From contig NZ_JFHC01000057.1 in assembly GCF_000698595.1 (NCBI RefSeq), positions 1 to 54,033 on the forward strand: a DNA stretch of 54,033 nucleotides. The letters run 5' to 3'. This document shows, in pieces, positions 30,964 to 39,642 of this stretch. Each line of letters starts with the position of its first letter. The stretch's first letter is position 1. This DNA comes from Caballeronia glathei. Its GTDB lineage: Bacteria; Pseudomonadota; Gammaproteobacteria; Burkholderiales; Burkholderiaceae. The notes beneath the pieces were generated by a model. It ran no database searches. It saw only the letters and a list, made by a program, of their open reading frames with translations, and was not told where the DNA came from. The translations under genes were made by a program, and so were the position numbers.

Positions 30964-32514
30964 ATGAACAAAATGACGTTGAATCAGAAGCTCGGCTCGA
31001 TGATCGCCGTGCTGTGGATCGGCCTGATCGCGATCGGGGTGATCGGGGCGTGGCAAAACCGGGCGTCGATGATCGAGGACCGGCGCGAGCAGTTGACAGC
31101 GCTCGTCAACCAGGCGCACAGCGTCGCCGGGCATTTTCAGGCGCTCGCGGCAAACCGCACGCTCAGCGAAGACGAAGCGAAGAAGAAGGCGCTCGAAGTG
31201 ATCGGGGCGATCCGCTACGGCCGCGACGGATACTTTTCGATCAACGACTCGCGCCCCGTGATGGTGATGCATCCGATGAAGCCCGCGCTCGTCGGGCAGG
31301 ACCTGTCGAACTTCACGGACCCGCAGGGCAACCGGCTTTTCGTCGATATCGTGAAGGCGGGCAACAACCCCGGCGGCGGCTTCGTGGGCTATCTGTGGCC
31401 GAAGCCGGGCAGCGAAGAGCCGGTGTCGAAGCTGAGCTTCTCGCAGCGCTTCGCGCCGTGGGACTGGTATCTCGTCACCGGCATGTACATGGACGACGTG
31501 CAGGCCGCCTTCTACACGAGCGCGCTGCGCTGGCTCGCGATCACCGCCGCGCTCGGCGTGCTCGCGACCGTCGCGATGCTGCTCGTGCTGCGCAGCATCA
31601 AGCGCAGCCTGGGCGGCGATCTCCAGATCGCGGTGGGCGCGGCGCAGCGCATCGCGCGCGGCGACCTGACGACGCCCGTGCCGGTCGCGGAAGGCGACAC
31701 GTCGAGCCTGCTCCACGCGCTCGCGAGCATGCAGAACGGGCTGGTCGAGACGGTGTCGCGCGTGCGAAACGGCACGGAGAACATCAACGTCGGCGCGTCG
31801 GAGATCGCGGCGGGCAACACCGACCTCTCGCAGCGCACCGAACAGCAGGCGGCGGCGCTCGTCGAGACGGCATCGAGCATGGACCAGATGACCGCCAACG
31901 TGAAGCAGAACGCCGACAGCGCGACGCAGGCCGCGCGCCTCGCCGGGCAGGCCGCGGACGTCGCCACGCGCGGCAGCGGCGTGGTCGACGACGTGATCCA
32001 GACGATGACGCGCATCACCGAAAGCTCGCGCCAGATCGGCGACATCATCGGCGTGATCGACGGCATCGCGTTCCAGACCAACATCCTCGCGCTGAATGCC
32101 GCCGTCGAAGCGGCGCGCGCCGGCGAACAGGGCCGCGGCTTCGCGGTGGTCGCGGCCGAAGTGCGCAGCCTCGCGCAGCGCTCGGCCACGGCGGCGAAGG
32201 AAATCAAGGCGCTGATCGAAACCTCGACGCATACCGTCGAAGAAGGCGCCTCGCTCGTGACGAACGCCGGCGCGACGATGGGCGAAATCGTGCAGTCGGT
32301 GCGCCGCGTGAACGAGATCCTCGACGAGATCAGCCACGCGTCGCGCGAACAGAGCGCGGGCATCGAGCAGGTGAACCGCGCGGTGGTCGAGATGGACCAG
32401 GTCACGCAGCAGAACGCCGCTCTCGTCGAAGAGGCGGCGGCAGCAGCGCACTCGCTGAAGGATCAGGTCGACGTGCTGCGCGACGCGATCGAGAGCTTCT
32501 CGCTGCCTGCGTGA
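30964..32514 (+). CDS. methyl-accepting chemotaxis protein, single Cache
   Basis: A 516-aa chemoreceptor. TM1 is about residues 10-30, then a periplasmic single-Cache-2 domain (GRDGYFSINDSRPVMVMHP, PWDWYLVTGMYMDDVQ), TM2 about 190-210, HAMP, and the signalling domain whose hairpin tip is GIAFQTNILALNAAVEAARAGEQGRGFAVVAAEVRSLAQRS (key residues in the E-A-A-R-A-G-E-Q-G tip). It signals to CheA/CheW. sCache-2 receptors often sense small carboxylates; the ligand is unknown. No CheR/CheB-tethering pentapeptide ends the protein. The start at 30964 was chosen for the TM1 start and a GGCGGA site; the frame is open further upstream. Confidence 0.92.
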   Translation: MNKMTLNQKLGSMIAVLWIGLIAIGVIGAWQNRASMIEDRREQLTALVNQAHSVAGHFQALAANRTLSEDEAKKKALEVIGAIRYGRDGYFSINDSRPVMVMHPMKPALVGQDLSNFTDPQGNRLFVDIVKAGNNPGGGFVGYLWPKPGSEEPVSKLSFSQRFAPWDWYLVTGMYMDDVQAAFYTSALRWLAITAALGVLATVAMLLVLRSIKRSLGGDLQIAVGAAQRIARGDLTTPVPVAEGDTSSLLHALASMQNGLVETVSRVRNGTENINVGASEIAAGNTDLSQRTEQQAAALVETASSMDQMTANVKQNADSATQAARLAGQAADVATRGSGVVDDVIQTMTRITESSRQIGDIIGVIDGIAFQTNILALNAAVEAARAGEQGRGFAVVAAEVRSLAQRSATAAKEIKALIETSTHTVEEGASLVTNAGATMGEIVQSVRRVNEILDEISHASREQSAGIEQVNRAVVEMDQVTQQNAALVEEAAAAAHSLKDQVDVLRDAIESFSLPA

Positions 32515-32522
32515 CCGGAAGG

Positions 32523-32548
32523 ATGCGCATGACGGGCGTTATGCGCAT
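32523..32548. terminator. hairpin between convergent MCP and amidohydrolase genes
   Basis: The self-complementary word ATGCGCAT occurs at 32523-32530 and 32541-32548 and can pair across a 10-base loop. It is followed on the plus strand by AT-rich DNA with two AAGTTTTAT copies (32550-32567) but only short T-runs, so termination strength is uncertain. It lies between the two stop codons. Confidence 0.45.
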
Positions 32549-32563
32549 AAAGTTTTATAAGTT

Positions 32564-33754
32564 TTATCGCGAAAGAAAACGTTCGACGAGGCGGGTCCAG
32601 TAGGCGGCGCCGATCGGCAGGTTCTTGTCGTTGAAGTCGTAGTGCGGGTTGTGGACCATGCAGCCGTCCTCGCCCGCGCCGTTGCCGATCCGCAGGAACG
32701 TGCCGGGACGCTTTTCCAGCATGAAGGCGAAGTCCTCGCTGCCCATCAGCAGGTCGGCGTTCGCCACCACGTTCTCCTCGCCCACCAGTTCGCGCGCCAC
32801 CTCCGCGGCGAACTCGGTCTCGTCGTCCGAATTCACGACGACCGGATAGCCCTCCACGTACTCCACCACGGCCTTCGCGCCGTAGCTCGCCGCCTGGGAC
32901 TGCGCGAGCTCGGTGATCCGCCGCCGGAGCAGCGCGCGCATGTCGGCGCTGAACGAGCGCACGCTCAGTTCCAGCGTGGCGCTGTCCGGGATCACGTTGC
33001 TCGCGGTGCCCGCATGCAGCGAGCCGATCGTGACGACGGCCGGCTGCGACGGATCGACGTTGCGCGCGACGACGGTCTGCAGCGCCATCACCACGCTCGC
33101 CGCCACGACCACCGGATCGACCGTCAGATGCGGCCGCGCCGCGTGTCCGCCGACGCCCTCGATCGTGATCGTCACGCGGTCGCCCGCCGCCATGAACGCG
33201 CCCTTGCGGAACAGGAACACGCCGGGCGGCATGCCCGGATGATTGTGCACGCCGAAGACGGCGTCGCAGGGAAAGCGCTCGAAGAGGCCCTCCGCGATCA
33301 TCTTCTGCGCGCCGCTCGGCACGCCGTTCTCTTCGGCGGGCTGGAAATACAGATGTACGGTGCCGCTGAAGCGCTTCGTGCGCGCGAGCTGGCGGGCGGC
33401 GCCGAGCAGCATCGTCGTGTGGCCGTCGTGCCCGCACGCGTGCATCTTGCCGCGCGTGGCGCTCGCGTAAGGCTTGCCGGTTGCCTCGACGATCGGCAGC
33501 GCGTCCATGTCCGCGCGCAGGCCGATGCTGCGCGTGCCGTCGCCCGCTTTCAGCGTGCCGACGACGCCCGTCCCGCCGATCCCGCGCGTGACCTGCCAGC
33601 CCCATTCCTCGAGTTTCTGCGCGACGAGCGCCGCGGTCTGCACCTCTTCGAAGGAGAGTTCGGGATGCTGGTGGATGTGGTGGCGGATCTCGCGCAGGGA
33701 GGCGGCGTCGTCGGCGAGGTCGGCGAGGTCGGTGTAGCGGGACGTGGCTGTCAT
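32564..33754 (-). CDS. M20-family amidohydrolase (hippurate hydrolase/aminoacylase type)
   Basis: A 396-aa metal-dependent amidohydrolase of subfamily M20D that cleaves N-acylated amino acids or amino-acid conjugates. Ligands and catalytic residues are seen in GLRADMDALP, GKMHACGHDGHTTMLL, FQPAEENGVPSG, FGVHNHPGMP and LMGSEDFAFML. The dimerisation lid domain is about 185-300. No signal peptide, so it is cytoplasmic. The ATG at 33754 is preferred to a TTG at 33805 that adds 17 polar residues. It diverges from an EamA transporter; the intergenic region contains a 21-bp inverted repeat. Confidence 0.9.
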   Translation of the reverse strand: MTATSRYTDLADLADDAASLREIRHHIHQHPELSFEEVQTAALVAQKLEEWGWQVTRGIGGTGVVGTLKAGDGTRSIGLRADMDALPIVEATGKPYASATRGKMHACGHDGHTTMLLGAARQLARTKRFSGTVHLYFQPAEENGVPSGAQKMIAEGLFERFPCDAVFGVHNHPGMPPGVFLFRKGAFMAAGDRVTITIEGVGGHAARPHLTVDPVVVAASVVMALQTVVARNVDPSQPAVVTIGSLHAGTASNVIPDSATLELSVRSFSADMRALLRRRITELAQSQAASYGAKAVVEYVEGYPVVVNSDDETEFAAEVARELVGEENVVANADLLMGSEDFAFMLEKRPGTFLRIGNGAGEDGCMVHNPHYDFNDKNLPIGAAYWTRLVERFLSR

Positions 33755-33921
33755 GAGAGGGCTCGTTTCTCTTTCACGGGTTGTTTGACGGGAGGTTCGA
33801 TGCAAATCGCCCTTGGGACGGGCAGTTCGGAAGCCGCGACCGACATGATCCGCCAGCCGCGAAGACTGCGCCAGCTTTCCGGAGCAAGATGCTCCTCGGT
33901 TCTGTCATAATGCCAAACCCG

Positions 33922-33942
33922 GCAAAACGACACTTTTTGCCA
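33922..33942. promoter_or_regulatory. inverted repeat, operator candidate
   Basis: GGCAAAA (33922-33928) and TTTTGCC (33936-33942) form a perfect 7+7 inverted repeat with a 7-base centre, in the divergent promoter region of the M20 amidohydrolase and the EamA transporter. No regulator gene is adjacent. Confidence 0.35.
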
Positions 33943-33983
33943 ACAAATGCCACATATGCCCCACCCGCCACATCAAGCCTCAG

Positions 33984-34820
33984 ATGGAAACTGTCATCGT
34001 CCTGCTCGTCCTGTTCTCCGCGCTGCTGCACGCCACCTGGAACGCGTTCCTGCACACGAGCGGCGACCGGATATGGCAACTCGGGATGATGTCGTTTCCT
34101 TATCTCGCCGTTTCCGCCGCCGCGCTCGTGTTCCTGCCCGCGCCGGCGGCAGCGAGCTGGCCGTACATCGCGGCGTCGGCGGCGTTGCAGCTCGGCTACT
34201 GCGTCGCGCTCGCGGCAGCCTACCGCACGGGCGACTTCGGCCAGATCTATCCGATCGCCCGCGGCTTGTCGCCGTTGCTCGTGTGCGTCGGGGCGCTCGT
34301 GTTCGCGGGCGAAGCGTTGAGACCCCTTGCGCTTGCGGGCGTCGCGCTGGTGTCGCTGGGGATCGTGTCGCTCGCGTTCAACCGGCGGCGCCTTGCCGCT
34401 GAAAGCGTGCCGGCCGCGCTGCTGACCGGCGCGTTCATCTCGGCTTATACGATCGTCGACGGAATCGGCGTGCGAGTCGCGGGCAACGGCTTCAGCTACA
34501 TCGCGTGGGTCTACCTGATCTTCAACGTGCCGCTCGCGGCAATGGTCTGGCGGCGCTACGGCGGCGCACGGCGGCTGTTTCTCGACGAACCTCGCCGCGC
34601 GCTCCACGGCATGGCGGGCGGCGCGATCGCGCTCGTCGCATACGGGATCGTGATTCAGGCGTTTCGCTACCTGCCGATCGCAATGGTGTCGGCGCTGCGG
34701 GAGATGAGCTCGATTTTCGCGGTGCTGATCGGGTGGATGTTCATGCGCGAGCGCCTGACGGCGCGGCGCGTGCTGGCTTGCGTGATGGTGTCGGCGGGGG
34801 CGATTCTCATACGGGTTTAG
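33984..34820 (+). CDS. DMT-superfamily (EamA) transporter
   Basis: A 278-aa membrane protein with about ten hydrophobic segments in two EamA halves. The first half has ALLHATWNAFLHTSGD and AAAYRTGDFGQIYPIARGLS, the second has ALREMSSIFAVLIGWMFMRE; the pattern R-x-G-D-x-x-x-x-Y-P-I-x-R-G is typical of this branch of the family. It likely exports a metabolite. The start at 33984 follows shortly after the GGCAAAA operator-like repeat; no strong ribosome-binding site is visible. Being divergent from the M20 amidohydrolase, it may export a product of that enzyme, but this is inference. Confidence 0.87.
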   Translation: METVIVLLVLFSALLHATWNAFLHTSGDRIWQLGMMSFPYLAVSAAALVFLPAPAAASWPYIAASAALQLGYCVALAAAYRTGDFGQIYPIARGLSPLLVCVGALVFAGEALRPLALAGVALVSLGIVSLAFNRRRLAAESVPAALLTGAFISAYTIVDGIGVRVAGNGFSYIAWVYLIFNVPLAAMVWRRYGGARRLFLDEPRRALHGMAGGAIALVAYGIVIQAFRYLPIAMVSALREMSSIFAVLIGWMFMRERLTARRVLACVMVSAGAILIRV

Positions 34821-34881
34821 GGCGGGGGCTGGCGCTAAGGGACCGTTCCGAGACAGTGGTCGCCATCGAATTTCAAGAGAA

Positions 34882-35130
34882 ATGAGGATTTCTTCTGTGA
34901 ACCATGCATTGTTTGATCTTCTGGAACGGCTCGACGCCGCGCGAATACATTACATGCTGGGCCGCCATCGGGCAGAGTCGATTCTGGTTTCCGTCACCCT
35001 GGTCGGGCAACGCATCGAGATTGACGTCTTCCGGGACGGGCATCTCGAGATTTCCCGCTTTCTTGGAACAGAGGATATAGAGGGGGGGACGGAACTGGTC
35101 GATGACATCATCGCCCGTGCGACGGACTGA
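34882..35130 (+). CDS. small immunity-like orphan protein, lower GC
   Basis: An 82-aa acidic protein: FDLLERLDAARIHYMLGRHR, then LVSVTLVGQRIEIDVFRDG and LEISRFLGTEDIEGG. This order (helix, two or three strands, acidic tail) is like small immunity proteins found beside Rhs or contact-dependent toxins in Burkholderia, though I cannot assign a family. Its base composition is visibly lower in GC than all neighbours, suggesting transfer. No toxin gene is present. The ATG at 34882 has AAGAGA upstream; a GTG at 34897 with GAGGA 8 bases upstream is an equally good start and would shorten it by 5 residues. Confidence 0.6.
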   Translation: MRISSVNHALFDLLERLDAARIHYMLGRHRAESILVSVTLVGQRIEIDVFRDGHLEISRFLGTEDIEGGTELVDDIIARATD

Positions 35131-35235
35131 CCTCCAGCTACGCGGGCAGCGTCTGTTTCTACACAGCGTCGCTCGCGCACCCGCGGAGCCAGTCTGAGGA
35201 TGCGTCGTGCGCGGAGCCGGACAATCGCACGCCCC

Positions 35236-36708
35236 TCACCCCAAAAACCGGTCAATCACCCCCGCGAGCGTCTCGAATGCCGGCTCGATGTCCTCATCCG
35301 GCACGCACGCATAGCCGATCAGCAGCCCGGAACCCGCGTTGTCGCGCCGCGCGAAATACCCCGACAGCGGCCGCACGACGATATTCTCCGCGAGGGCCTC
35401 GGACGCCACCGCGCGGTCATCGACGCCATCCGGCAGCCGCAGCACGAGATGCAGCCCCGCATCGCCGCCGACGATCGCGAGCCTGTCGCCGTAACGCTTC
35501 GCGATGGTCGCGAGCATCAGCTCGCGTCGCTGCCCGTAGAGCGCGCGCATGCGCCGGATATGCGAGGTGAAGTGCCCTTCCGCGATGAACTCCGCGAGCA
35601 CCGCCTGCTGCAGCAGTTGCCCTTCGCGATATAGCTCGGCGGATGCCGTCGCGAAACTCGCGGCGAGTGCCTCCGGCACGACGATGTAGCCGATCCGCAA
35701 CCCCGGAAACAGCGTCTTCCCGAAACTGCCGACGTAGATCACCTGCCCCGCCGTATCGAGCCCCTGCAGCGACGCGAGCGGCCGGCTGCCATAGCGGAAT
35801 TCGCTGTCGTAGTCGTCCTCGATCACCCAGCAGCGGTGCTGGCGCGCATATTCCAGCAGCATCCGCCGCCGCGCGAGGCTCATCACCATGCCGAGCGGAT
35901 ACTGGTGCGACGGCGTGACGAGCATCAGCTTCGGCGGATTCGCCAGATCGTCCGCCGAGGGCGCGATCCCCTCCTCGTCGACGGGAATCGCCTTCAGGTC
36001 GAGCCCCGACACCGTCAGCACGCTCCTCACGCCCCAGTAGCACGGGTCCTCGGTCCAGATCGTGTCGCCGGCGTCTGAGAGCAGCCGCACGGCGAGATCG
36101 ATCGACTGATGAATACCGGTCGTCACGATGATCTGCTCGGGCGAGCAGCGCACCGAGCGCGACGTGCGCAGATAGTCGGCAAGCGCGTGCCGCAGCGAAG
36201 CGAGCCCGCCGCCGGGCGCGTACGTAAGCAGATCGGGCCGCAGACGCCGCCAGTATTTGGCGTGCAGCCGGCTCCAGACACGCGCCGGAAAGCGCGACAC
36301 GTCCGGCACGCCCGGCATGAACGCGCCGCCCTGGCGCTTCGAGACGCCCGCGCCCTCGATCAGCCGCTCGCCGCGCGCGGAGAGCACGGCGGGCGCCGCT
36401 TCGATACGCGCCGGCGCTTCGTCGAAGACGATCTCGTCGGGCGCGCTGTCGGCGACGAACGTGCCGCGCCCCGTCGCCGACGACACATACCCTTCCAGCG
36501 CCAGCTGCTCGTACACCTGCGTGACCGTATTGCGCCCCACGCCCAGTTCCGCGGCAAGCAAACGCGACGACGGCACCTTCGTGCCCGCCGGCAGTTCGCG
36601 CGACAGGATCGCGTGCTGCAGCAGTCCGTGCAGCTGCCGGTAGATGGGCTGGCCGCTGCCGCGGTCGAGCCGCTGCGCCAGCCAGTCGGACAACACGCTC
36701 GCGCGCAT
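35236..36708 (-). CDS. MocR/GabR-type PLP-dependent transcriptional regulator
   Basis: A 490-aa fusion of a GntR-type winged helix (about 1-85; LPAGTKVPSSRLLAAELGVG, NTVTQVYEQLALEGYV) with a fold-type-I aminotransferase-like domain (about 125-485). The PLP Lys is in VGSFGKTLFPGLRIGY, and VIEDDYDSEFRYG carries the Asp that holds the pyridine ring. In B. subtilis, GabR of this class uses PLP and GABA to activate gabT-gabD. Here it is divergent from exactly those genes, with 114 bases and repeated operator-like words between. It very likely controls them and itself. Confidence 0.93.
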   Translation of the reverse strand: MRASVLSDWLAQRLDRGSGQPIYRQLHGLLQHAILSRELPAGTKVPSSRLLAAELGVGRNTVTQVYEQLALEGYVSSATGRGTFVADSAPDEIVFDEAPARIEAAPAVLSARGERLIEGAGVSKRQGGAFMPGVPDVSRFPARVWSRLHAKYWRRLRPDLLTYAPGGGLASLRHALADYLRTSRSVRCSPEQIIVTTGIHQSIDLAVRLLSDAGDTIWTEDPCYWGVRSVLTVSGLDLKAIPVDEEGIAPSADDLANPPKLMLVTPSHQYPLGMVMSLARRRMLLEYARQHRCWVIEDDYDSEFRYGSRPLASLQGLDTAGQVIYVGSFGKTLFPGLRIGYIVVPEALAASFATASAELYREGQLLQQAVLAEFIAEGHFTSHIRRMRALYGQRRELMLATIAKRYGDRLAIVGGDAGLHLVLRLPDGVDDRAVASEALAENIVVRPLSGYFARRDNAGSGLLIGYACVPDEDIEPAFETLAGVIDRFLG

Positions 36709-36712
36709 CGAA

Positions 36713-36768
36713 TTGGCTCCTATATATTTATTGAAATGGCTCTGAACTTAAGAGCCAAATCTTACTAT
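36713..36768 (+). promoter_or_regulatory. operator/promoter region of the gab divergon
   Basis: TTGGCTC (from 36713) and TGGCTCT (36737-36743) are direct repeats 23 bases apart (measured between their GG doublets). The second also forms a perfect inverted repeat with AGAGCCA (36751-36757). A -10-like TACTAT at 36763-36768 lacks a good -35, as expected for an activator-dependent promoter. This arrangement of repeats fits MocR-type binding. Confidence 0.55.
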
Positions 36769-36822
36769 AGTCGTCATATCAACTCGACTGACCACCGCGC
36801 CCCGCGCGAAGGAGATCCCCCC

Positions 36823-38118
36823 GTGAGCAACAATCTGAAAAACGCCGACCTGCAGGCCCGCAAGAATGCCGCGACGCCGCGCGGCGTTGGCGTGATGTGC
36901 GATTTCTACGCGGCGCGCGCCGAGAACGCGGAGCTGTGGGACGTCGAAGGCCGCCGTTTCATCGACTTCGCCGCGGGCATCGCCGTGTGCAATACGGGCC
37001 ACCGCCATCCGAAGATCGTCGAGGCGATCCGCGCGCAGCTCGACTGCTTCACGCACACCGCGTATCAGATCGTTCCGTACGAGTCTTATGTTTCGCTCGC
37101 CGAAAAGATCAGCGCACGCGCCCCCGGCGACCATCCCAAAAAGACGGCGTTTTTCACGACCGGCGCGGAAGCCGTCGAAAACGCGATCAAGATCGCCCGC
37201 GCCGCAACCGGCCGCCCGGGCGTGATCGCCTTCACGGGCGGCTTTCACGGCCGCACGCTGATGGGCATGGCGCTCACCGGCAAGGTCGCACCGTACAAGA
37301 TCGGCTTCGGCCCGTTCCCCTCCGACGTGTTCCACGCGCCGTTCCCGAACCCGCTGCACGGCGTGTCGGTCGAGGATTCGCTGCGCGCCATCGAGCAGCT
37401 GTTCAAGGCGGACATCGAAGCGAAGCGCGTCGCCGCAATGATCTTCGAGCCGGTTCAGGGCGAAGGCGGCTTCTATCAGGCGCCGCTGGAATTCGTGCGC
37501 GCGCTGCGCAAGATCTGCAACGAGCACGGCATCCTCCTGATCGCGGATGAAGTGCAGACGGGCTTCGCGCGCACCGGCAAGCTCTTCGCGATGCAGCACT
37601 ACGACGTGATCCCCGACCTGATGACGATCGCGAAGAGCCTCGCGGGCGGCATGCCGCTGTCGGGCGTGGTCGGCCGCGCGGAAATCATGGACGCCGCGGC
37701 CCCCGGCGGCCTCGGCGGCACGTACGCGGGCAATCCGCTCGCGGTGGCGTCGGCGCATGCGGTGCTCGACATCATCGACAGCGAGAAGCTCTCCGAGCGC
37801 GCCGTCGTGCTCGGCGACAAGCTGAAGGCAAAGCTGAACGCGCTGAAAAGCGAGGTGCCGCAGATCGCCGACGTGCGCGGCCCCGGCGGCATGGTCGCGG
37901 TGGAATTCTGCAAGCCGGGCACGAGCGACGGCGACGTCGATTTCACAAAACGCGTGCAGACCCGCGCGCTCGAGCGCGGCCTCCTGCTGCTCGTGTGCGG
38001 CGTGTACGGCAACGTCGTGCGCTTCCTGTTTCCGCTCACCATTCAGGACGCCGTTTTCGACGAAGCGCTCGCCATCCTGGAAGATGTCCTGACCGAAACC
38101 ATCGGCGCAACGGTGTAA
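36823..38118 (+). CDS. gabT: 4-aminobutyrate aminotransferase
   Basis: A 431-aa PLP enzyme that moves the amino group of GABA to 2-oxoglutarate, giving succinate semialdehyde. Class-III features are present: FTTGAEAVENAIKIARAATG, GGFHGRTLMGMALTG, the cofactor Asp in LLIADEVQTGFARTG, and the PLP Lys in TIAKSLAGGMPLSGVVG. The start is a GTG at 36823 with AAGGAG 8 bases upstream. It is followed by gabD after 16 bases and is divergent from the MocR regulator. 5-aminovalerate is an alternative substrate in this family. Confidence 0.95.
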   Translation: MSNNLKNADLQARKNAATPRGVGVMCDFYAARAENAELWDVEGRRFIDFAAGIAVCNTGHRHPKIVEAIRAQLDCFTHTAYQIVPYESYVSLAEKISARAPGDHPKKTAFFTTGAEAVENAIKIARAATGRPGVIAFTGGFHGRTLMGMALTGKVAPYKIGFGPFPSDVFHAPFPNPLHGVSVEDSLRAIEQLFKADIEAKRVAAMIFEPVQGEGGFYQAPLEFVRALRKICNEHGILLIADEVQTGFARTGKLFAMQHYDVIPDLMTIAKSLAGGMPLSGVVGRAEIMDAAAPGGLGGTYAGNPLAVASAHAVLDIIDSEKLSERAVVLGDKLKAKLNALKSEVPQIADVRGPGGMVAVEFCKPGTSDGDVDFTKRVQTRALERGLLLLVCGVYGNVVRFLFPLTIQDAVFDEALAILEDVLTETIGATV

Positions 38119-38134
38119 CCGAGGAGTGTTCTCA

Positions 38135-39583
38135 ATGAATCTGAAAGACCCGGCGCTGCTGCGTCACGAAGCATTCATCGACGGCGAATGGCAAGGTGCC
38201 GACGACGGCGCGACATTCGAAGTCGTCGATCCGTCGAACGGCGTCTCGCTCGGGCGCGTGCCGAACATGGGCGCGGCCGAAACGCGCCGCGCGATCGACG
38301 CCGCGAACGCCGCCTGGCCCGCCTGGCGCAAGAAGACGGCCAAGGACCGCGCGGCGATCATGCGCCGCTGGTACGAACTGATGATGGAGAACGCCGACGA
38401 CCTCGCGCTGATCCTCACGACCGAGCAGGGCAAGCCGCTCGCCGAGGCGAAGGGCGAGATCATGTACGCGGCGTCGTTCATCGAGTGGTTCGCGGAGGAA
38501 GGCAAGCGCGTTGCCGGCGACACGCTCGCGTCGCCCGCCGCCGACAAGCGCATCGTCGTGACGAAGGAGCCGATCGGCGTGTGCGCCGCGATCACGCCGT
38601 GGAACTTCCCGGCCGCGATGATCACCCGCAAGGTCGGCCCGGCGCTCGCGGCGGGCTGCCCGATCGTCGTGAAGCCGGCGGAAGCCACGCCGTTCTCCGC
38701 GTTCGCGATGGCGGTGCTCGCCGAGCGCGCGGGCGTGCCGAAGGGCGTGCTGAACATCGTGACCGGCGACCCGAAGGCGATCGGCGGCGAGATGACCGGC
38801 AACCCGATCGTGAGGAAGCTGTCGTTCACCGGCTCGACGGCGGTCGGCCGGCTGCTCGCGGCGCAAAGCGCGCCGACGATCAAGAAGGTGTCGCTGGAAC
38901 TGGGCGGCAACGCGCCGTTCATCGTGTTCGACGACGCCGATCTCGACGCGGCGGTCGAAGGCGCGATCGCGTCGAAGTACCGCAACAGCGGGCAGACCTG
39001 CGTGTGCACGAACCGCTTCTTCGTGCACGAGCGCGTGTACGACGCGTTCGCGCAAAAACTCGCGGCGGCGGTCGACAAGCTCAAGGTCGGGCGCGGCACG
39101 GAAAGCGGCGTCGCGCTCGGGCCCCTCATCAACGAAGCGGCCGTGCTGAAGGTGGAATCGCATATCGAGGACGCGCTCACGAAGGGCGCGCGGATCGCGA
39201 CCGGCGGCAAGCGCCACGCGCTCGGTCACGGCTTCTTCGAGCCGACGGTGCTCACCGGCGTCACGCCCGACATGAAAGTCGCGAAGGAAGAGACGTTCGG
39301 CCCGCTCGCGCCGATTTTCAGCTTCTCGTCCGACGAGGAAGTCGTGCGTCTCGCGAACGATACGGAATTCGGTCTCGCCGCGTATTTCTACAGCCGCGAT
39401 ATCGGCCGCGTATGGCGTGTGGCGGAAGCGCTGGAATACGGCATGGTCGGCATCAATACCGGCCTGATTTCGAATGAAGTGGCGCCGTTCGGCGGCGTGA
39501 AGCAGTCGGGACTCGGCCGCGAAGGCTCGCATTACGGCATCGACGATTATGTCGTGATCAAGTATCTGTGCATGGCGGTTTGA
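38135..39583 (+). CDS. gabD: succinate-semialdehyde dehydrogenase (NAD(P)+)
   Basis: A 482-aa aldehyde dehydrogenase. The catalytic Glu is in SLELGGNAPFIVFDDADLD and the nucleophile Cys in YRNSGQTCVCTNRFFV; the cofactor region has ITPWNFPAAMITRKVGPALAAG (Asn of PWNF) and SFTGSTAVGR. It oxidises succinate semialdehyde made by GabT to succinate for the TCA cycle. The Cys-x-Cys at the active site (C-V-C) is the redox-switch pattern known in E. coli GabD relatives. The start at 38135 has GAGGAG 8 bases upstream. The operon ends at the terminator at 39607-39637. Confidence 0.95.
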   Translation: MNLKDPALLRHEAFIDGEWQGADDGATFEVVDPSNGVSLGRVPNMGAAETRRAIDAANAAWPAWRKKTAKDRAAIMRRWYELMMENADDLALILTTEQGKPLAEAKGEIMYAASFIEWFAEEGKRVAGDTLASPAADKRIVVTKEPIGVCAAITPWNFPAAMITRKVGPALAAGCPIVVKPAEATPFSAFAMAVLAERAGVPKGVLNIVTGDPKAIGGEMTGNPIVRKLSFTGSTAVGRLLAAQSAPTIKKVSLELGGNAPFIVFDDADLDAAVEGAIASKYRNSGQTCVCTNRFFVHERVYDAFAQKLAAAVDKLKVGRGTESGVALGPLINEAAVLKVESHIEDALTKGARIATGGKRHALGHGFFEPTVLTGVTPDMKVAKEETFGPLAPIFSFSSDEEVVRLANDTEFGLAAYFYSRDIGRVWRVAEALEYGMVGINTGLISNEVAPFGGVKQSGLGREGSHYGIDDYVVIKYLCMAV

Positions 39584-39606
39584 AAGCCGATTAAGTGGTG
39601 AAATGA

Positions 39607-39637
39607 AAAAGGCCTGGCGATTTTCGCCAGGCCTTTT
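39607..39637. terminator. bidirectional rho-independent terminator
   Basis: A 9-bp GC stem (39611-39619 with 39625-39633, loop of 5) is flanked by AAAA on the left and TTTT on the right. It ends gabTD on the plus strand and the DUF5666-like gene on the minus strand. Confidence 0.9.
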
Positions 39638-39642
39638 CTTTG

